In this document: positions 1 through 10,065 of the stretch, in pieces
Position numbering within the stretch: position 1 is the stretch's first letter
How the letters are laid out: each line of letters opens with the position of its first letter
Source of the DNA: Selaginella moellendorffii
Lineage: Eukaryota; Streptophyta; Lycopodiopsida; Selaginellales; Selaginellaceae
DNA: 64,000 nucleotides
Assembly (NCBI RefSeq): GCF_000143415.4
Contig: NW_003314293.1
Span: 461,724-525,723 of the forward strand
Reading direction: 5' to 3'
Notes under the pieces: generated by a model
What the model saw: only the letters and a program-made list of their open reading frames with translations
Databases searched by the model: none
Told to the model about the DNA's origin: nothing
Made by a program: the position numbers and the translations under genes

Positions 1-121
1 AGTTTATTATCTATAGGTAATACAATTTTGTCAATAAAAAAAAGGTGAGGGGGGGGGGGGGGGGGTAGGGGGAGGGGGATGAATAATATCATAGGGTATG
101 AATTATTAGTGGCTGGAATTT

Positions 122-670
122 TCAGTAGGATGGCCTAGAAATACCATATTCAACACTTGTGGATGTAGGATTTACTAACGGAATATTGTTCCTCACCATG
201 AAATGATAATGATTGTGTGTTCTTAACTCTTTCTTGATTTTCTTATACATCCATTTATGCACACCTTCCACACCAGTTCTTGGGCAGTTGTGACAGTGTT
301 CTAGAAAAGTCTCTAGACCCATACAGCCTTCCGTTTTATCTAAATAAAAGTAGCAGATGGGACACTGGAGATAATATGTGTTCATTCTTTCAAAAGTTTC
401 AACCATATCGGGAGCAAGATCTTGAAGAAACATTTGGCATCGCTCTTGAAGCACATAAGGCAATCCATCTTTAGTAGCAACATTTAGAACATTATCTGGA
501 AGAGGGATCTTTTGTTCAGTCACACTTGGGGCTACAAAAGAAAAAGCCTCACAACAATTGATGTATGGAGGGAACGGTGGAATGTTGGTAAAAGTTGGAG
601 ATGGAGGTGGAGACTCATATGAAATGCATGGGGGCCAAGTGCGAGTAGCAATAGCATTTTCCCTAGCCAT
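122..670 (-). CDS. Cys/His-rich small protein, tandem copy 1 (182 aa), function unknown
   Basis: I do not recognise this family. The ORF is complete, with a true ATG and a TATAAATA element 53 bp upstream. The N-terminal third is Pro/Ser-rich (a YESPPPSP motif that the neighbour shares). The middle carries CPICYFYLDKTEGCMG, followed about ten residues later by an EHC-x2-NCPR segment. That gives a CxxC...C...HC...C arrangement that could bind one zinc ion. The C-terminus is basic (KKIKKEL) and ends in a conserved NNIPLVN segment. The gene at 929-1480 on the same strand is a diverged paralogue with the same layout, so this is a local tandem duplication. Similarity continues from end to end despite many substitutions, which suggests both were under selection rather than being a recent copy. 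No signal peptide or membrane segment is evident. Confidence 0.6.
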   Translation of the reverse strand: MARENAIATRTWPPCISYESPPPSPTFTNIPPFPPYINCCEAFSFVAPSVTEQKIPLPDNVLNVATKDGLPYVLQERCQMFLQDLAPDMVETFERMNTYYLQCPICYFYLDKTEGCMGLETFLEHCHNCPRTGVEGVHKWMYKKIKKELRTHNHYHFMVRNNIPLVNPTSTSVEYGISRPSY

Positions 671-722
671 TCCTACACTCTAAACAAACTGAAATTTCAA
701 TGTTGAAAGCATCCCTTGTTGG

Positions 723-730
723 TATTTATA
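723..730 (-). promoter_or_regulatory. TATA box of the gene at 122-670
   Basis: TATAAATA on the minus strand, 53 bp upstream of the ATG at 670, a normal spacing for a plant core promoter with a short leader. Inferred from sequence only. Confidence 0.45.
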
Positions 731-928
731 CTAAGAAAAGATCTAGGGGTTCTTGAAAGTTTAAATTGTCAGTCTCAAAAATGGGACTTCAAAATTATAA
801 CAGTGTCAGAACCACTTGTATATATAATAATATCTTTATACATGCTAGAATAATATCATTCTTGAAAATATAAGATTCTCCACTTTACTCATAAAGAATT
901 AACCTTTTGAAAAAACTATGCATGACTT

Positions 929-1480
929 TCACATTACATTAAAGGGTGGCCTAAATATCCCATATTCAGCACTTACTGATGTAGTGTTCACCAATGGAAT
1001 ATTGTTCTCCACCATGAAATCATAATAGCTGTGTGTTTTTAATTCTTTCTTGATTTTCTTATACATCCACGCGTGCACACCTTCCAAACCCGCTCTTGGG
1101 CATTTGCGACAATGCTCAATAAAATTTACCAAACCCATGCAACCATCTGTCTTGTTTAAATAAAAGTTGCATATAGGACACTGAAGATAATATGTATTTA
1201 CATTAATCTCCCCTGCCATATCTAGAGCAAGATCTTGAAGAAAATATTGACATCGCTCTTGAAGCATTGGAGGCAATCCAACTTTTTTAACATCATAAGG
1301 AAGGAGTTTTTGTTTAGTTGCATTTGAGGTCGTAAATGGAAGAGCCTCACAACAACCCTCAAAATGAAAAGGAGGATTGTTGTGTAGAGGTGAAGGTGGA
1401 TTATTAGTTGAGATTGGAGATGGAGGTGGAGACTCATATGAGAAGCCTTCGGGACCAAAAGTAAACTTCTTCCTAACCAT
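929..1480 (-). CDS. Cys/His-rich small protein, tandem copy 2 (183 aa), function unknown
   Basis: Paralogue of the gene at 122-670, and like it unrecognised. I place the start at the ATG at 1480-1478 (MVRKKF...): four more codons are open upstream but begin with TTG, and this ATG aligns with the start of the neighbour. The motifs are SYESPPPSP near residue 20, CPICNFYLNKTDGCMG, then EHC-x2-CPRAG and a basic KKIKKELK stretch, ending in NNIPLVN and a short tail. The Cys/His positions match those of the paralogue, so a zinc-binding fold is plausible but unproven. A TATA-like AT-rich element lies about 55 bp upstream. Confidence 0.6.
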   Translation of the reverse strand: MVRKKFTFGPEGFSYESPPPSPISTNNPPSPLHNNPPFHFEGCCEALPFTTSNATKQKLLPYDVKKVGLPPMLQERCQYFLQDLALDMAGEINVNTYYLQCPICNFYLNKTDGCMGLVNFIEHCRKCPRAGLEGVHAWMYKKIKKELKTHSYYDFMVENNIPLVNTTSVSAEYGIFRPPFNVM

Positions 1481-2956
1481 TGCAACACACAAGAAGAATT
1501 AAACTTCCTAGCAATAAGAATTCTCTTATTAATATACTATATTTCAATCTCGGGAATGATGTTTTATTATGACATGACACTATAGTGAATGATAATTGTC
1601 AGTCTTAGTAATTACAACCTACTATGAGAAACAAGTGGCTATAGGGTTTCAGAAGCTAAAAACTAGCATATAATTAATATGTAGCCTTATTTTATATAGT
1701 TGGCCTGCCATATATAATAATAGCGAATATACACAGGCACGCGAGTATGCCTTTTTGCAAGATTACCTTTCAATCCCAAAATCATATATAGATTTAATTC
1801 TTTGATTTGTCTACATCATATATCTTTGCAAAGACAAAACATATCAAAAGGAATAAAATATATATAAAAAACTTACATTTTTTTATAATATTTTAGTGGA
1901 TTACAAAAGCCATTGAAAGGTTTATAGAGTGGATTTATTAATGCTTTCCGTTGTGCTGTCCATTTCTTCTTTTCTCTTGCTCTAGATTGTTGTTTCGGAA
2001 GTAACAAGAGCATTTTTATCAATTAGTGACAGTGGTCTCTACATTCCCGGATGGGTAATAAGGACCAGGTGTGTAATATGGAGATTGTGGTAGTGAAACA
2101 AAATTCATATTCTCACATTTCTGTATGCTAGAACTACTTACAGATTTTGTGTCTTCCTTACTTCCCATCTCTGTAAACCCTAAAGAATGAATGAGTGAAT
2201 CAGTGTTTCGAATTATTGATATAGTTCTGGTCAATTGTTTGAAATGTTGAAATGTACAATAGAAATTTCCAGTTCATCGAACTTCAATATCCCATTTATT
2301 TGGGACCAATAAAGCCCAAAAATTTCTATGGGTTCAGACGAACTTCTAATTCTAGAAATTGTATAAACTGCATTAGAAAGATTCAAAAAATAAAAATCTC
2401 TCTAAACCATTGATACTTAAACTCATAAATTTCAAGTTCACCAAAGAATAACATTTTTCTAACTTAATATTTCCTTATAAAACTTATCGTTGACTATGTT
2501 GACTAGCATTGACTTGAGCTGAATTGAGCTCAACTCGTGAGCTCAACTCAACTTTGGACCATCCCCGTATTGGAGGAGTTTGTTTCGTGTTGGTCTTTGG
2601 TACGTTTGATGATGAGTCTTGAGAGATTTGTTAGTCTCTAAGTCTTATTTTTGGTTAAAGTTCTTTAAGTTGTTTTTCTTCATATTGTTTCCTTGAGCTT
2701 GACTCTTCAAAATCTTTCTTGTGTTGGATTTTTGAACTTGAGCTTTGTATTTTTTGATTGTGTTGAGTTCTTGAGTTTGAACTTCGTAAACTTTGAATGT
2801 GTTGAACTCTTGAAATCAAGTGTTCATAATCTTGATCCCTTGGTCTTCATACTTGTAGCTCTTGTTGATGTTTTGCTTTTGAACTTTAAAGTTGAAACCT
2901 TTATTTTTTTCAAGGTTGCTATTGATGATGTTTGAGTTGTACAATTGGTATCTTTT
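1481..2956. other. AT-rich stretch with one doubtful small ORF
   Basis: No convincing gene. A minus-strand ORF at 2019-2234 (71 codons, ending PYYPSGNVETTVTN) has no recognisable motif and no paralogue in the window, so I do not call it a gene. From about 2690 to 2956 the minus strand reads as lysine/asparagine-rich fragments that may be the degraded C-terminal tail of gypsy A, continuing past the solo LTR. Confidence 0.4.
1532..1541 (-). promoter_or_regulatory. TATA-like element upstream of the gene at 929-1480
   Basis: ATAGTATATT on the minus strand about 55 bp upstream of the ATG. The position mirrors the TATAAATA of the paralogue. Weak consensus. Confidence 0.3.
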
Positions 2957-3152
2957 TGTAAGCAACTAAAGGGAACGACTCGAGAGATGATCCCTAGGGG
3001 TTCAAATATAAAGGGAAAGGGCTCATGAATAAAACTGCACCCTCTTTTCCAATTGATTAAGGGTTTTGGGATATTTGGGGTTAAGTGTCCTTGGGTTTGA
3101 ATAGTATTAGGTTAAGTGACCTCCTGGGAAGTCTAAATTCAGGAGCTTACAT
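2957..3152 (+). repeat. Solo LTR of the 195-bp TRIM family
   Basis: It begins TGTAAGCAACTAAAGG and ends GGAGCTTACA, giving TG...CA ends with a TGTAAG/CTTACA inverted pair. It is a diverged copy of the two LTRs of the TRIM at 4689-5284, in the same orientation. No primer binding site follows it, so it is probably a solo LTR. It interrupts gypsy A near the end of its integrase-downstream coding region. The flanks (CTTTT and TTCTT) do not give a clean 5-bp duplication. Confidence 0.7.
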
Positions 3153-4683
3153 TCTTGAGTTTATTGAAGTTGATAGTTTGGAGATGTTTGCCATCAAGTG
3201 TTGCAATTGCTGTTGTTTCTGGAGTTTTGAATTCTTGGATGAGGAATGGTCCTTCCTATCTTGACTTCACTTTGGAGCCAATTTTCTTGATCTTTCCTCA
3301 AAACTGAAGTACTTGATCATTGATCTTGAATTTTTTATTTTTCTTTAATTTTTTCTTTTTGTTATGGTTGGCTTTTTGTCGAGCTTGAATGGCTTCGAGT
3401 GTTTAAATTTCTTGTAGTCTTTCTTCGTCAAGTTTTTCTAGCATTGTTAGTCTTCTCTTGATTGATTCTTCTTGGTTGATCTTGTAGTGTATTGCCATTT
3501 GCAGTGAAAGAACGATGTACTCAAGTGGTGTTAATGCTTCTAAGCCATAGGCAAATTTGAATAGTGTTGAATTTGTTGAAACCTTATATATGGTTCGATA
3601 TGCCTATAGGGCATCGTGGATGCAATCATCCCAGTTTTTCTGATTTGTCTTCATGATTTTCTTAAGGATATTCTTGAGTGTCTTTTTTATAGACTCTACT
3701 TGATTGTTGCCTTGAGGGTAATATAGTGTTGAAGCCTTGTGCTTGATCATAAATTCTTGAGTTAGAATTTTGATGGTTTCATTGATGAATTGTGTTCCTC
3801 AATCTATGATGAGTTCTCGAGGTAGGCCGTATCTTGTGATAATATTTTCATAGATGAACTTTATTGTGTTCTTTGCTATTACAATCTTATTAGTTGAGCT
3901 TTTGCCTATTTTGTCATGACGTCAATCACTATGAGGATGTGTTTATTTTCTTTGTAGCTTATTATGAGTGGTCCAATGAAGTTAAGTCCCTATCATTGAA
4001 ATGGTTCCTGTTGGATGAAGTTCTTGAGTTTGTTTCTTCAGTGTATACTTGGTTTGTTAACAAATGTTGCATTCTTGACAAAATTTTGCTAAATCATGCT
4101 AAAGTGTTTGCCACTAAAGTCTTGCTTGCAAAATTTTTTGAGCTGTGATTTCTTCTGCTGAAAATTAGAAGAAATTCTAGTATAGTTAGGCCTGCGATTG
4201 CAACTAGCTATGCTAGTTTGTTGCTGTGGTTGCAAAATGACAAAGAGCTTTTGATGTCATTAATCTTGTATTGGTACAATAATTCTTGCCCTAAAACAAC
4301 CTACCAAACACACAAGTTAATTAGAAACTAACTTGAGACTTTCGATCCTCATGTGAGTGGTCATGAATAAAGATAAACTTGACATTACTAGAATACTCCA
4401 AGTCTTGAGCAAATGGATGTGCATTGGTGATAAGCTAGAATATAATAGAGATATGGATAGGGGTCAAGTGCTAATTCTCCCCCTTAACTACTCCTCTATA
4501 GTGGCAACTGCCACTTCTTCCTGAGTCTTGACTATCAAGATTGTAACCTTAAATGTTAACATTGTAATTTTAAATATCAAGAAAATGCTTGAATGTATGG
4601 TTAATTTGTTCATATTGTTTGTTGGCTTGTTCATATTGTTTGCTAGGTTTATGAATAATCTTGAAGTTGTATTTCTAAAGCAG
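3153..4683 (-). pseudogene. Gypsy A: degraded integrase and downstream pol
   Basis: Read on the minus strand with stops and frameshifts, this is the end of a Ty3/gypsy polyprotein. It has a Cys pair of the zinc-binding domain (ECNICQQTK), the central segment of the catalytic core (GTQFINETIKI), the late core motif YYPQGNNQVES, and a basic C-terminal region leading to NFNKLK. At the right end lies the RNase H/connection segment (LLLE...KPSKQ), which continues past the TRIM into 5290-5779. Much AT drift and many stops: a long-dead copy. Confidence 0.65.
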
Positions 4684-5289
4684 TAAGATGTAAGCAACCA
4701 AAGAGAACGACTCGAAAGGTGATCGATAAGGGTTCAAATATAAAGGGAAAGAGCCCATGAATAAGAGTGCATCCCTTTTTCCAATCGGTTAAGGGTCTTG
4801 GGATACTTGGGATTAAGTGTCCTTGAGTTTGAATAGCACTGGGCTAGGTGACCTCCTAGGAAGTTCAAATTCATGAGCTCACATTTGGTATTAGAGAAGT
4901 CTTAAGTCTGACTCTGTTAGTTAGCTAGAGGAATCACACCACATGTTGATTTACATCTGGCAAGGGTCCAATGTGCTCCGGCTGGGCTTAACCCGAGGGG
5001 TAGGGTGTCAAGAGAGCAGGGCTCTCAGAAGAGCTGTGGTTTTAACTTTTGTTCACGAGGGTGTGAACTTGCAAAGAAGCGTGGTGGATTGTAAGTAACC
5101 AAAAAGAACAACTTGAAAGGTGATCCATAAAAATTCAAATATAGAGGGAAAGGACCTATGAATAAGAGTGCACCCCCTTTTCCAATCAGTTAAGGGTCTT
5201 GGGATACTTGGGGTTAAGCGTCCTTGGGTTTAAATAGTACTAGGCTAGGTGACTTCCCAGGAAGTCCAAATTTAGGAGCTTACATAAGA
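4684..5289 (+). mobile_element. TRIM (miniature LTR retrotransposon) with TAAGA target duplication
   Basis: Two LTRs of 195 bp (4689-4883 and 5090-5284) flank a 206-bp non-coding interior. The left LTR is followed at once by TTTGGTATTAGAGAAG, a near match to the plant initiator-Met primer binding site. A purine-rich tract (AAGAAGCGTGGTGGA) precedes the right LTR. The 5-bp duplication TAAGA is perfect at 4684-4688 and 5285-5289. It lies inside gypsy A pol. With no coding capacity it must have been mobilised by an autonomous relative that I do not see here. Related LTRs lie at 2957-3152 and 63210-63402. Confidence 0.9.
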
Positions 5290-5783
5290 ACCATCGAGCA
5301 ATTCTACCAGTAAGGATGGTTTTGTTAAGGAGGTGTAGAAGTGCTTTGTGGTTTACCATGATCTTGACTTTGGTGCCAAGTAGGTAGTGTTAAAAATTTG
5401 GTAGTGTGTAAACTATTTCTAAAGCTTCTTTTTTATTGATGGTATAGTTTAGCTCAGTTGAGTTGAGTCTTCAGCTAGTATAGTAGATTGGTCGGTCTTT
5501 GAGGTCTTGTTGTTGTTGTTGAGAAAGTATTGCTCCAATAGGGTAGTTAGAGGTGTCAATTTATGTGTTGAAGTCTTTATCCCAGTTTGGTTGAACAAGT
5601 ATTGGAGCTCTTGTTAATGAATTCTTGAATATGTTAAATACTTGCTAATAGTCTTGAGCCTAGTTGTAGATGTGATTTTTCTTCAAAAGCTCTATGAGGG
5701 GTTTTACAATTTTTGTGTAATCTTTTATGAAGAGTAAATGGTATCTCATTTTGCCGAAGAAGAATCGTAGTCTGGTGATGTTT
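5285..5783 (-). pseudogene. Gypsy A: RT connection and RNase H fragment
   Basis: Minus-strand reading gives ITRLRFFFGKMRYHLLFI at the right end, then PILVQPNWDKDFN, IDTSNYPIGAILSQQQQ (start of the RNase H domain) and the IKKKL...Y segment, in more than one frame and with stops. It follows directly from the RT fragment ending MQHLN at 27196. Removing the 5784-27191 insertion and one GTTT joins them as MQHLN-ITRLR in frame. Confidence 0.7.
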
Positions 5784-6444
5784 GTGTGAAACACAAATCT
5801 CTAATCCCCCAAGTGCAGCCAAAAAGATGCCATATAGTTGTGGTTAACGTGGAAGTCCAACAAGCGTAACATGTTTGGACTAAAGGCTCCAACTTGGAAA
5901 ATCAAGAGTGGGAGTGGAACTCTAAATGAAGTGCTCAAGGGATGAGCATGAAGCAATCGATAGATAAGTCTCTAAAAAAATACATAGAAAAGACTGACAC
6001 ATGGCAAGTGTTGTGACACATGGAAGTGTTAAGAATGAGTTTCAGAAGGAGTCCTAGATAGAAGTCTGAGATGGAGTCCGATATGGACCCAAGATAGACC
6101 TGATATGAATCTGAGATGGACCCAAGATGAAGTCCAAGATGGACCCGAGATGGAGCCTGAGATGGACCCAAGATGCAGTCTGAGATGGAGTCCAAGATGG
6201 ACCCGAGATGGAGTCCAAGGTTGAGTCCAAGATGAACTTGAGATGGAGTCCAAGATGGACCCATGATGGAGTTTGAGATTAAGTTTGAGGTTGAGTCTGA
6301 GATGGACTTGAGATGGAGTCCAAGGTCAAGGCCGAGAAAGAGACTAAGACCAAGATCAAGACTAAGACCAAGTCCGAGTCTGAGTCCAAGTTCAAGTTTG
6401 AGTCCAAGGGTGAAAGCCCAAAGTAATCGTCTCCCAAACCCTTA
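5784..6444 (+). mobile_element. R repeat, left part, with GAGATGGAGTCC-type minisatellite
   Basis: It starts just after the GTTT duplication (5780-5783). The first 250 bp match 59100-59280 and, inverted, 56440-56640. From about 6040 to 6420 it is an irregular 6-bp-based minisatellite (GAGATGGAGTCCAAGATGGA and variants). It then ends in a 'gggtgaaagcccaaag' tail also seen at 59660. It is cut by the TIR of copy 1. The long ORFs here are simply the repeat read in frame; they are not genes. Confidence 0.6.
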
Positions 6445-7075
6445 ATGCTCTATTTTGTTAAAGTGGGATTTATTCAGTAAAATGGTACTAGGTACAAATT
6501 TTCAAGTATTTGAAAATGACGTGAAATTATATGTTTTTTGTCTAGGGGCTAGACATATCTGGGGCATGGTGACTAGCACGGTGACTTTGTGTCCAGACTG
6601 AGTCCATCTGGTTGTATAATAAATCTCATTGTCAAGGTGAACAAGCCGAATCTGAAGCTAAAGAAGAGCGATGGCATGCGCGCACACACTATTTGTTTGT
6701 TCATTGAGTGTGTGGTGAGCTTTCCAAGATGAACGTCATTCCTATTAGCTAAACATATAACTTAATGGTGAGAACATTTAGATATTATTCAATGTTATCT
6801 TTTTCTAACGAATCTAATTGTGAAGGTGTAGCAAGAGGTATTGCTAGTTTGGAGAAGTCATTTAACTCATTTGACCCTTAGTGTATTTTCATGAAACTAA
6901 ATAACATTCATATTATTAAGGAATTTCTCTAGTACCTTTTTTTTACGACATAGAGGCTTGCATTTCTTTCAAAGGTGATTTAGTAAAAGACCTGAGGGCA
7001 CATGCCATTCTATTTCTTAGACCGGTATTAAGATATACTAGTGCAAAGGGAAAAAGGTATTTGGTGATCAAGTAA

Positions 7076-7097
7076 ATGGCATGAGGGCACACGCCAT
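7076..7097. repeat. 22-bp palindrome (copy 1, 3' flank of transposase)
   Basis: A member of the TGGCRTGWGGCCWCAYGCCA family downstream of the transposase stop. Degenerate neighbours lie at about 6990-7012 and 7138-7166. Confidence 0.7.
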
Positions 7098-7163
7098 TAT
7101 AAGCCTAAGCGCTAGTGGACACCTCCTTTTTGGTGTCACGCCTCACGCCATCACGCCATGCCA

Positions 7164-10065
7164 TCACGCCTCCTCTGATTCAGATTCGGATTGTTCACCT
7201 TGAAATAAAATACATTAGAAACTTAATAAAGGAATATTAATGAATCTCACCTTGAACCCGGGTTATGAATGCTCTTGCTGCATCTCTTGCATGGTCTGGC
7301 AAGGTGATGGTGGCACTCTGCTTCTGCATCCAACCATGCACAACATTATCCACCGATATGCTCATGCTGGGATCCCTTGGATTCAGCACCCATCTCTTTT
7401 CTAGGCAATCCTTCGTATATCCGGAACTTGGCTTGAACCACTCCACAGTTACATTGAAGGAGTTAGTTTCCGCGTCCTCCTCTGCATCAGTGATGCAGCG
7501 CCCCACCCATATCATTTGTTTTTTATTACTGGGTCTGACAAGCACGACCATTCCTTTGCAGATCTGTACTGGATTGAATGCTGAATCTGGCTTCTTGTTC
7601 CTCGGCCCACAATAGTGATCCTCAACATCGTTATCTGTTACTGCATTTCCAGAGGACATTGTTCCGCTACTATCTGGTGCTTTGGATTCTGGCCAAAAGG
7701 ACTCTTCCAATTCTTCATATACAACCGGCCCATTTTGGATAGCAGATATAATCTTCTCCCAATATTCGAGCAAAGGCTTGCACCTCTTAAAATAGGATTC
7801 TCCACCAAACACCAACCCCCTCTTCCAGAAGGCAATATGCTGTCTAATCCCGGCCACTATACTTTCCTGGTCTTTGAGTCCATTCGGGTGCATCGGCCGT
7901 GGGGAACCCTGAGGAATCATAGGTTCCCCAGTTATGGGATTTCTCTTGAAGAGTTCAATGCCGTCCACTGGCAGCCACACTGTGTCCCATTCTCTCATCT
8001 TGTACCTCATCACTGGAGCACCGTCACGCATGTTGAAATGAAACTGAAGAGGCTTGGAGTGGCCAATCAACGTTTCGGATCCGTCCCTGATGTAGCCTCT
8101 TACAAACCCCTTAAAGTCTGGAACCTCTGTCACAAGTGCAGCTTCAACAGTGCCTTTGATGCAATTTTGGAATTCATCGTAGAGTTGTGGGAGGGTGAGG
8201 ACATTGGATCGCCGGAGGGACTCTGCCAGGTGACTGAACATGGCATCGACATCTTCATGAGTGTGCCCAACCATGAGAAAGCCAAGTGTAACCGTTTCAA
8301 ATATGCCTTTGGCAACAAGCATCGCCAAGTACGCGAAGACATACATGTTTTTGTTCTCACTGCCAGCATTGTCTGTTTGGAGCAGAAGATGGGGTGGAAG
8401 GCCACATCGGCCACAAGAACTTCCTTGAGATTCTGCTTCGTTTGGATGAGGCTGTGCATTCACCGGGCGACCAGCCTCGTTGGAACGAGGCCATGAGGCC
8501 TCACGTGATAACCCTACAATCTAATGGCCAACATATTCACTGGGATGGCATGGGGCCCCACGCGATACTGCAAGCCTTTGCTCCTCCTCCAGCTGAAACC
8601 TGTATGGGGTTCGATCGACAAGGGCCTTATGCAAGGGTTGGCCGTTCAGCTCAGTCTGCGCACTTTGCAAAAACCTTAAGTGTTTTGCTAGGGATGCAAT
8701 CATCATGTTTGCACCCTCGCCACCCCATAGAGGTACAAAGAAGTTCCCATAGTTCTGGGCACCATGCCCATGAGTGATTATGCCAAACAAAGACACAGGC
8801 AGCTGCATGGATGAAGAGATTGCCTTGGGGGCAGGATTGAGTCGAGGTAAGCACGTCTTTTTCTGGTCCATTTTGTCATGGATGATGCAGAGGTAAGAGT
8901 CAGGTCTCTCCATGGAGAGAATCCTGCTATGATAATATGTAGTCCTGCAGCTTCTCTGCTCGATGTTGTGGTCGAGCCGCCTTCTAACCAATGTCTCTCG
9001 CTCTTGAGCGATGCAAGAATTCTTCGACAAAGCCATTTTGATAGCAGTGCACTCGTCACACTTTGAAAAGCTAGAGTACTTTCCTATACTCACATCCCTG
9101 AACCTGTTGCTCCACAATCTACTAAATCTAGATTGGCTCAGCTTCCTGTAGCCATTACTCTGGAGTTCCCGATTCACATCTTCCAATATGGCCCCCTTGG
9201 TATACATGGAAGGGAGAACTCGTTGGGTGTCTCGAGTTCCATCTTCCAAGAGGCGGGTTTTATGTGGTTGCTGCTCGCTACATGTCTCGACAAACCTCTT
9301 GAAGATTGCCTCTTCATATACAACATGACCCCTGGTTTTGTGAGTACCGTCGTTCCTATAGACTGCCTGTTGAACCCTTTGTTCCTCGAACTCAGTTTTG
9401 ATTCTGTAGAATGTGGTTCGAGGGACTCCATAAATGATTCTCCATGCCTTCATGCAGACCAAACCCCTCTGGAAGACCATGCCCCCCACCTGATGTTCTG
9501 AAGCATCAACAGATGACCGTAATGCCTCATACACAAAATTGCGAGCTGCCTTCCAGGACAATGTCTTGTATCTTGCTCTCTCCTCTTCAATAGCATCCCA
9601 ATTAGCATGTTAACAGCACCTCCTCTTGCAACAAGCAGCTGTCGAGACCATTTGAACCTCCATCGCCATTTTTTGCCTTTTTGGTTTGTTGCTCAGATCC
9701 CTTTGGCTGCACTTTAGGAAGGTGTACTTTCTTTTCCCATGAAGAGATGTTCTGTCATCAGTTGTAGTGGTGTTTGATTGTGAATCCTTCACATTCTCAA
9801 ACACTAAGTGCCTCAATTTCCACCACACAATGCTTCCAATAGTCAGACTGTTTTCTTCTGTGTCAACAACCTCTAAAATCACAACTCCAATATCATCCCA
9901 GCCCAATTCTTGATTAGCAACCGCATCTCTTGGATCGACAACTATGGCTAAGCCCTCAGCTACCACCTCCCCCTCGGGGTTGTTTAGAAACACTTTTGCC
10001 TGAATCCATGTAGCACGGTTCTTAAGATCCACGGAGAGAACATGCGTCGCACTTGTGGAGGCCAT
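7164..10065 (-). pseudogene. DUF7869/Sola-like transposase, decayed copy 1
   Basis: Counterpart of the intact gene at 38282-41423. Lesions: residues 3-83 are missing as an in-frame 243-bp deletion just after the start (ATG at 10065). CAA has become TAA at 9610-9612 and CAG has become TAG at 8521-8523; both are C-to-T changes. The catalytic-region motifs QTDNAGSENKN and GHTHEDVDAMF are still present, as are the last 52-nt intron (7199-7250) and the terminal 35-nt exon (7164-7198). Several non-synonymous changes are scattered elsewhere. It cannot make a full transposase without suppression of two stops. Confidence 0.85.
8483..8566. repeat. Two palindromes inside the transposase coding region (copy 1)
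   Basis: One degenerate member is near 8490-8511 and one is at 8545-8566 (core TGGCATGGGGCCCCACGCGA). They match the in-frame copies at 40024-40045 and 40081-40102 of copy 2. They lie between the middle region and the QTDNAG motif. Confidence 0.6.

Noticed and set aside
2957-3152. 3' LTR of gypsy A
   Set aside because: It sits near the end of the gypsy A frame, but its orientation, judged from the primer sites next to the same LTR at 4884 and 63194, is opposite to gypsy A. An independent solo LTR fits better.
5935-6445. Long ORFs with repeated histidine/glycine/leucine or arginine patterns
   Set aside because: They are a 6-bp-based minisatellite read in several frames on both strands, with no start context and no conservation of frame. 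The same applies at 18680-19000, 25063-25323 and 59269-59695.
7265-8496. Plus-strand ORFs of 116 and 293 codons opposite the copy 1 transposase
   Set aside because: Antisense shadows of the transposase frame. They appear in copy 2 too because the sense strand is conserved, and they have no domain of their own.
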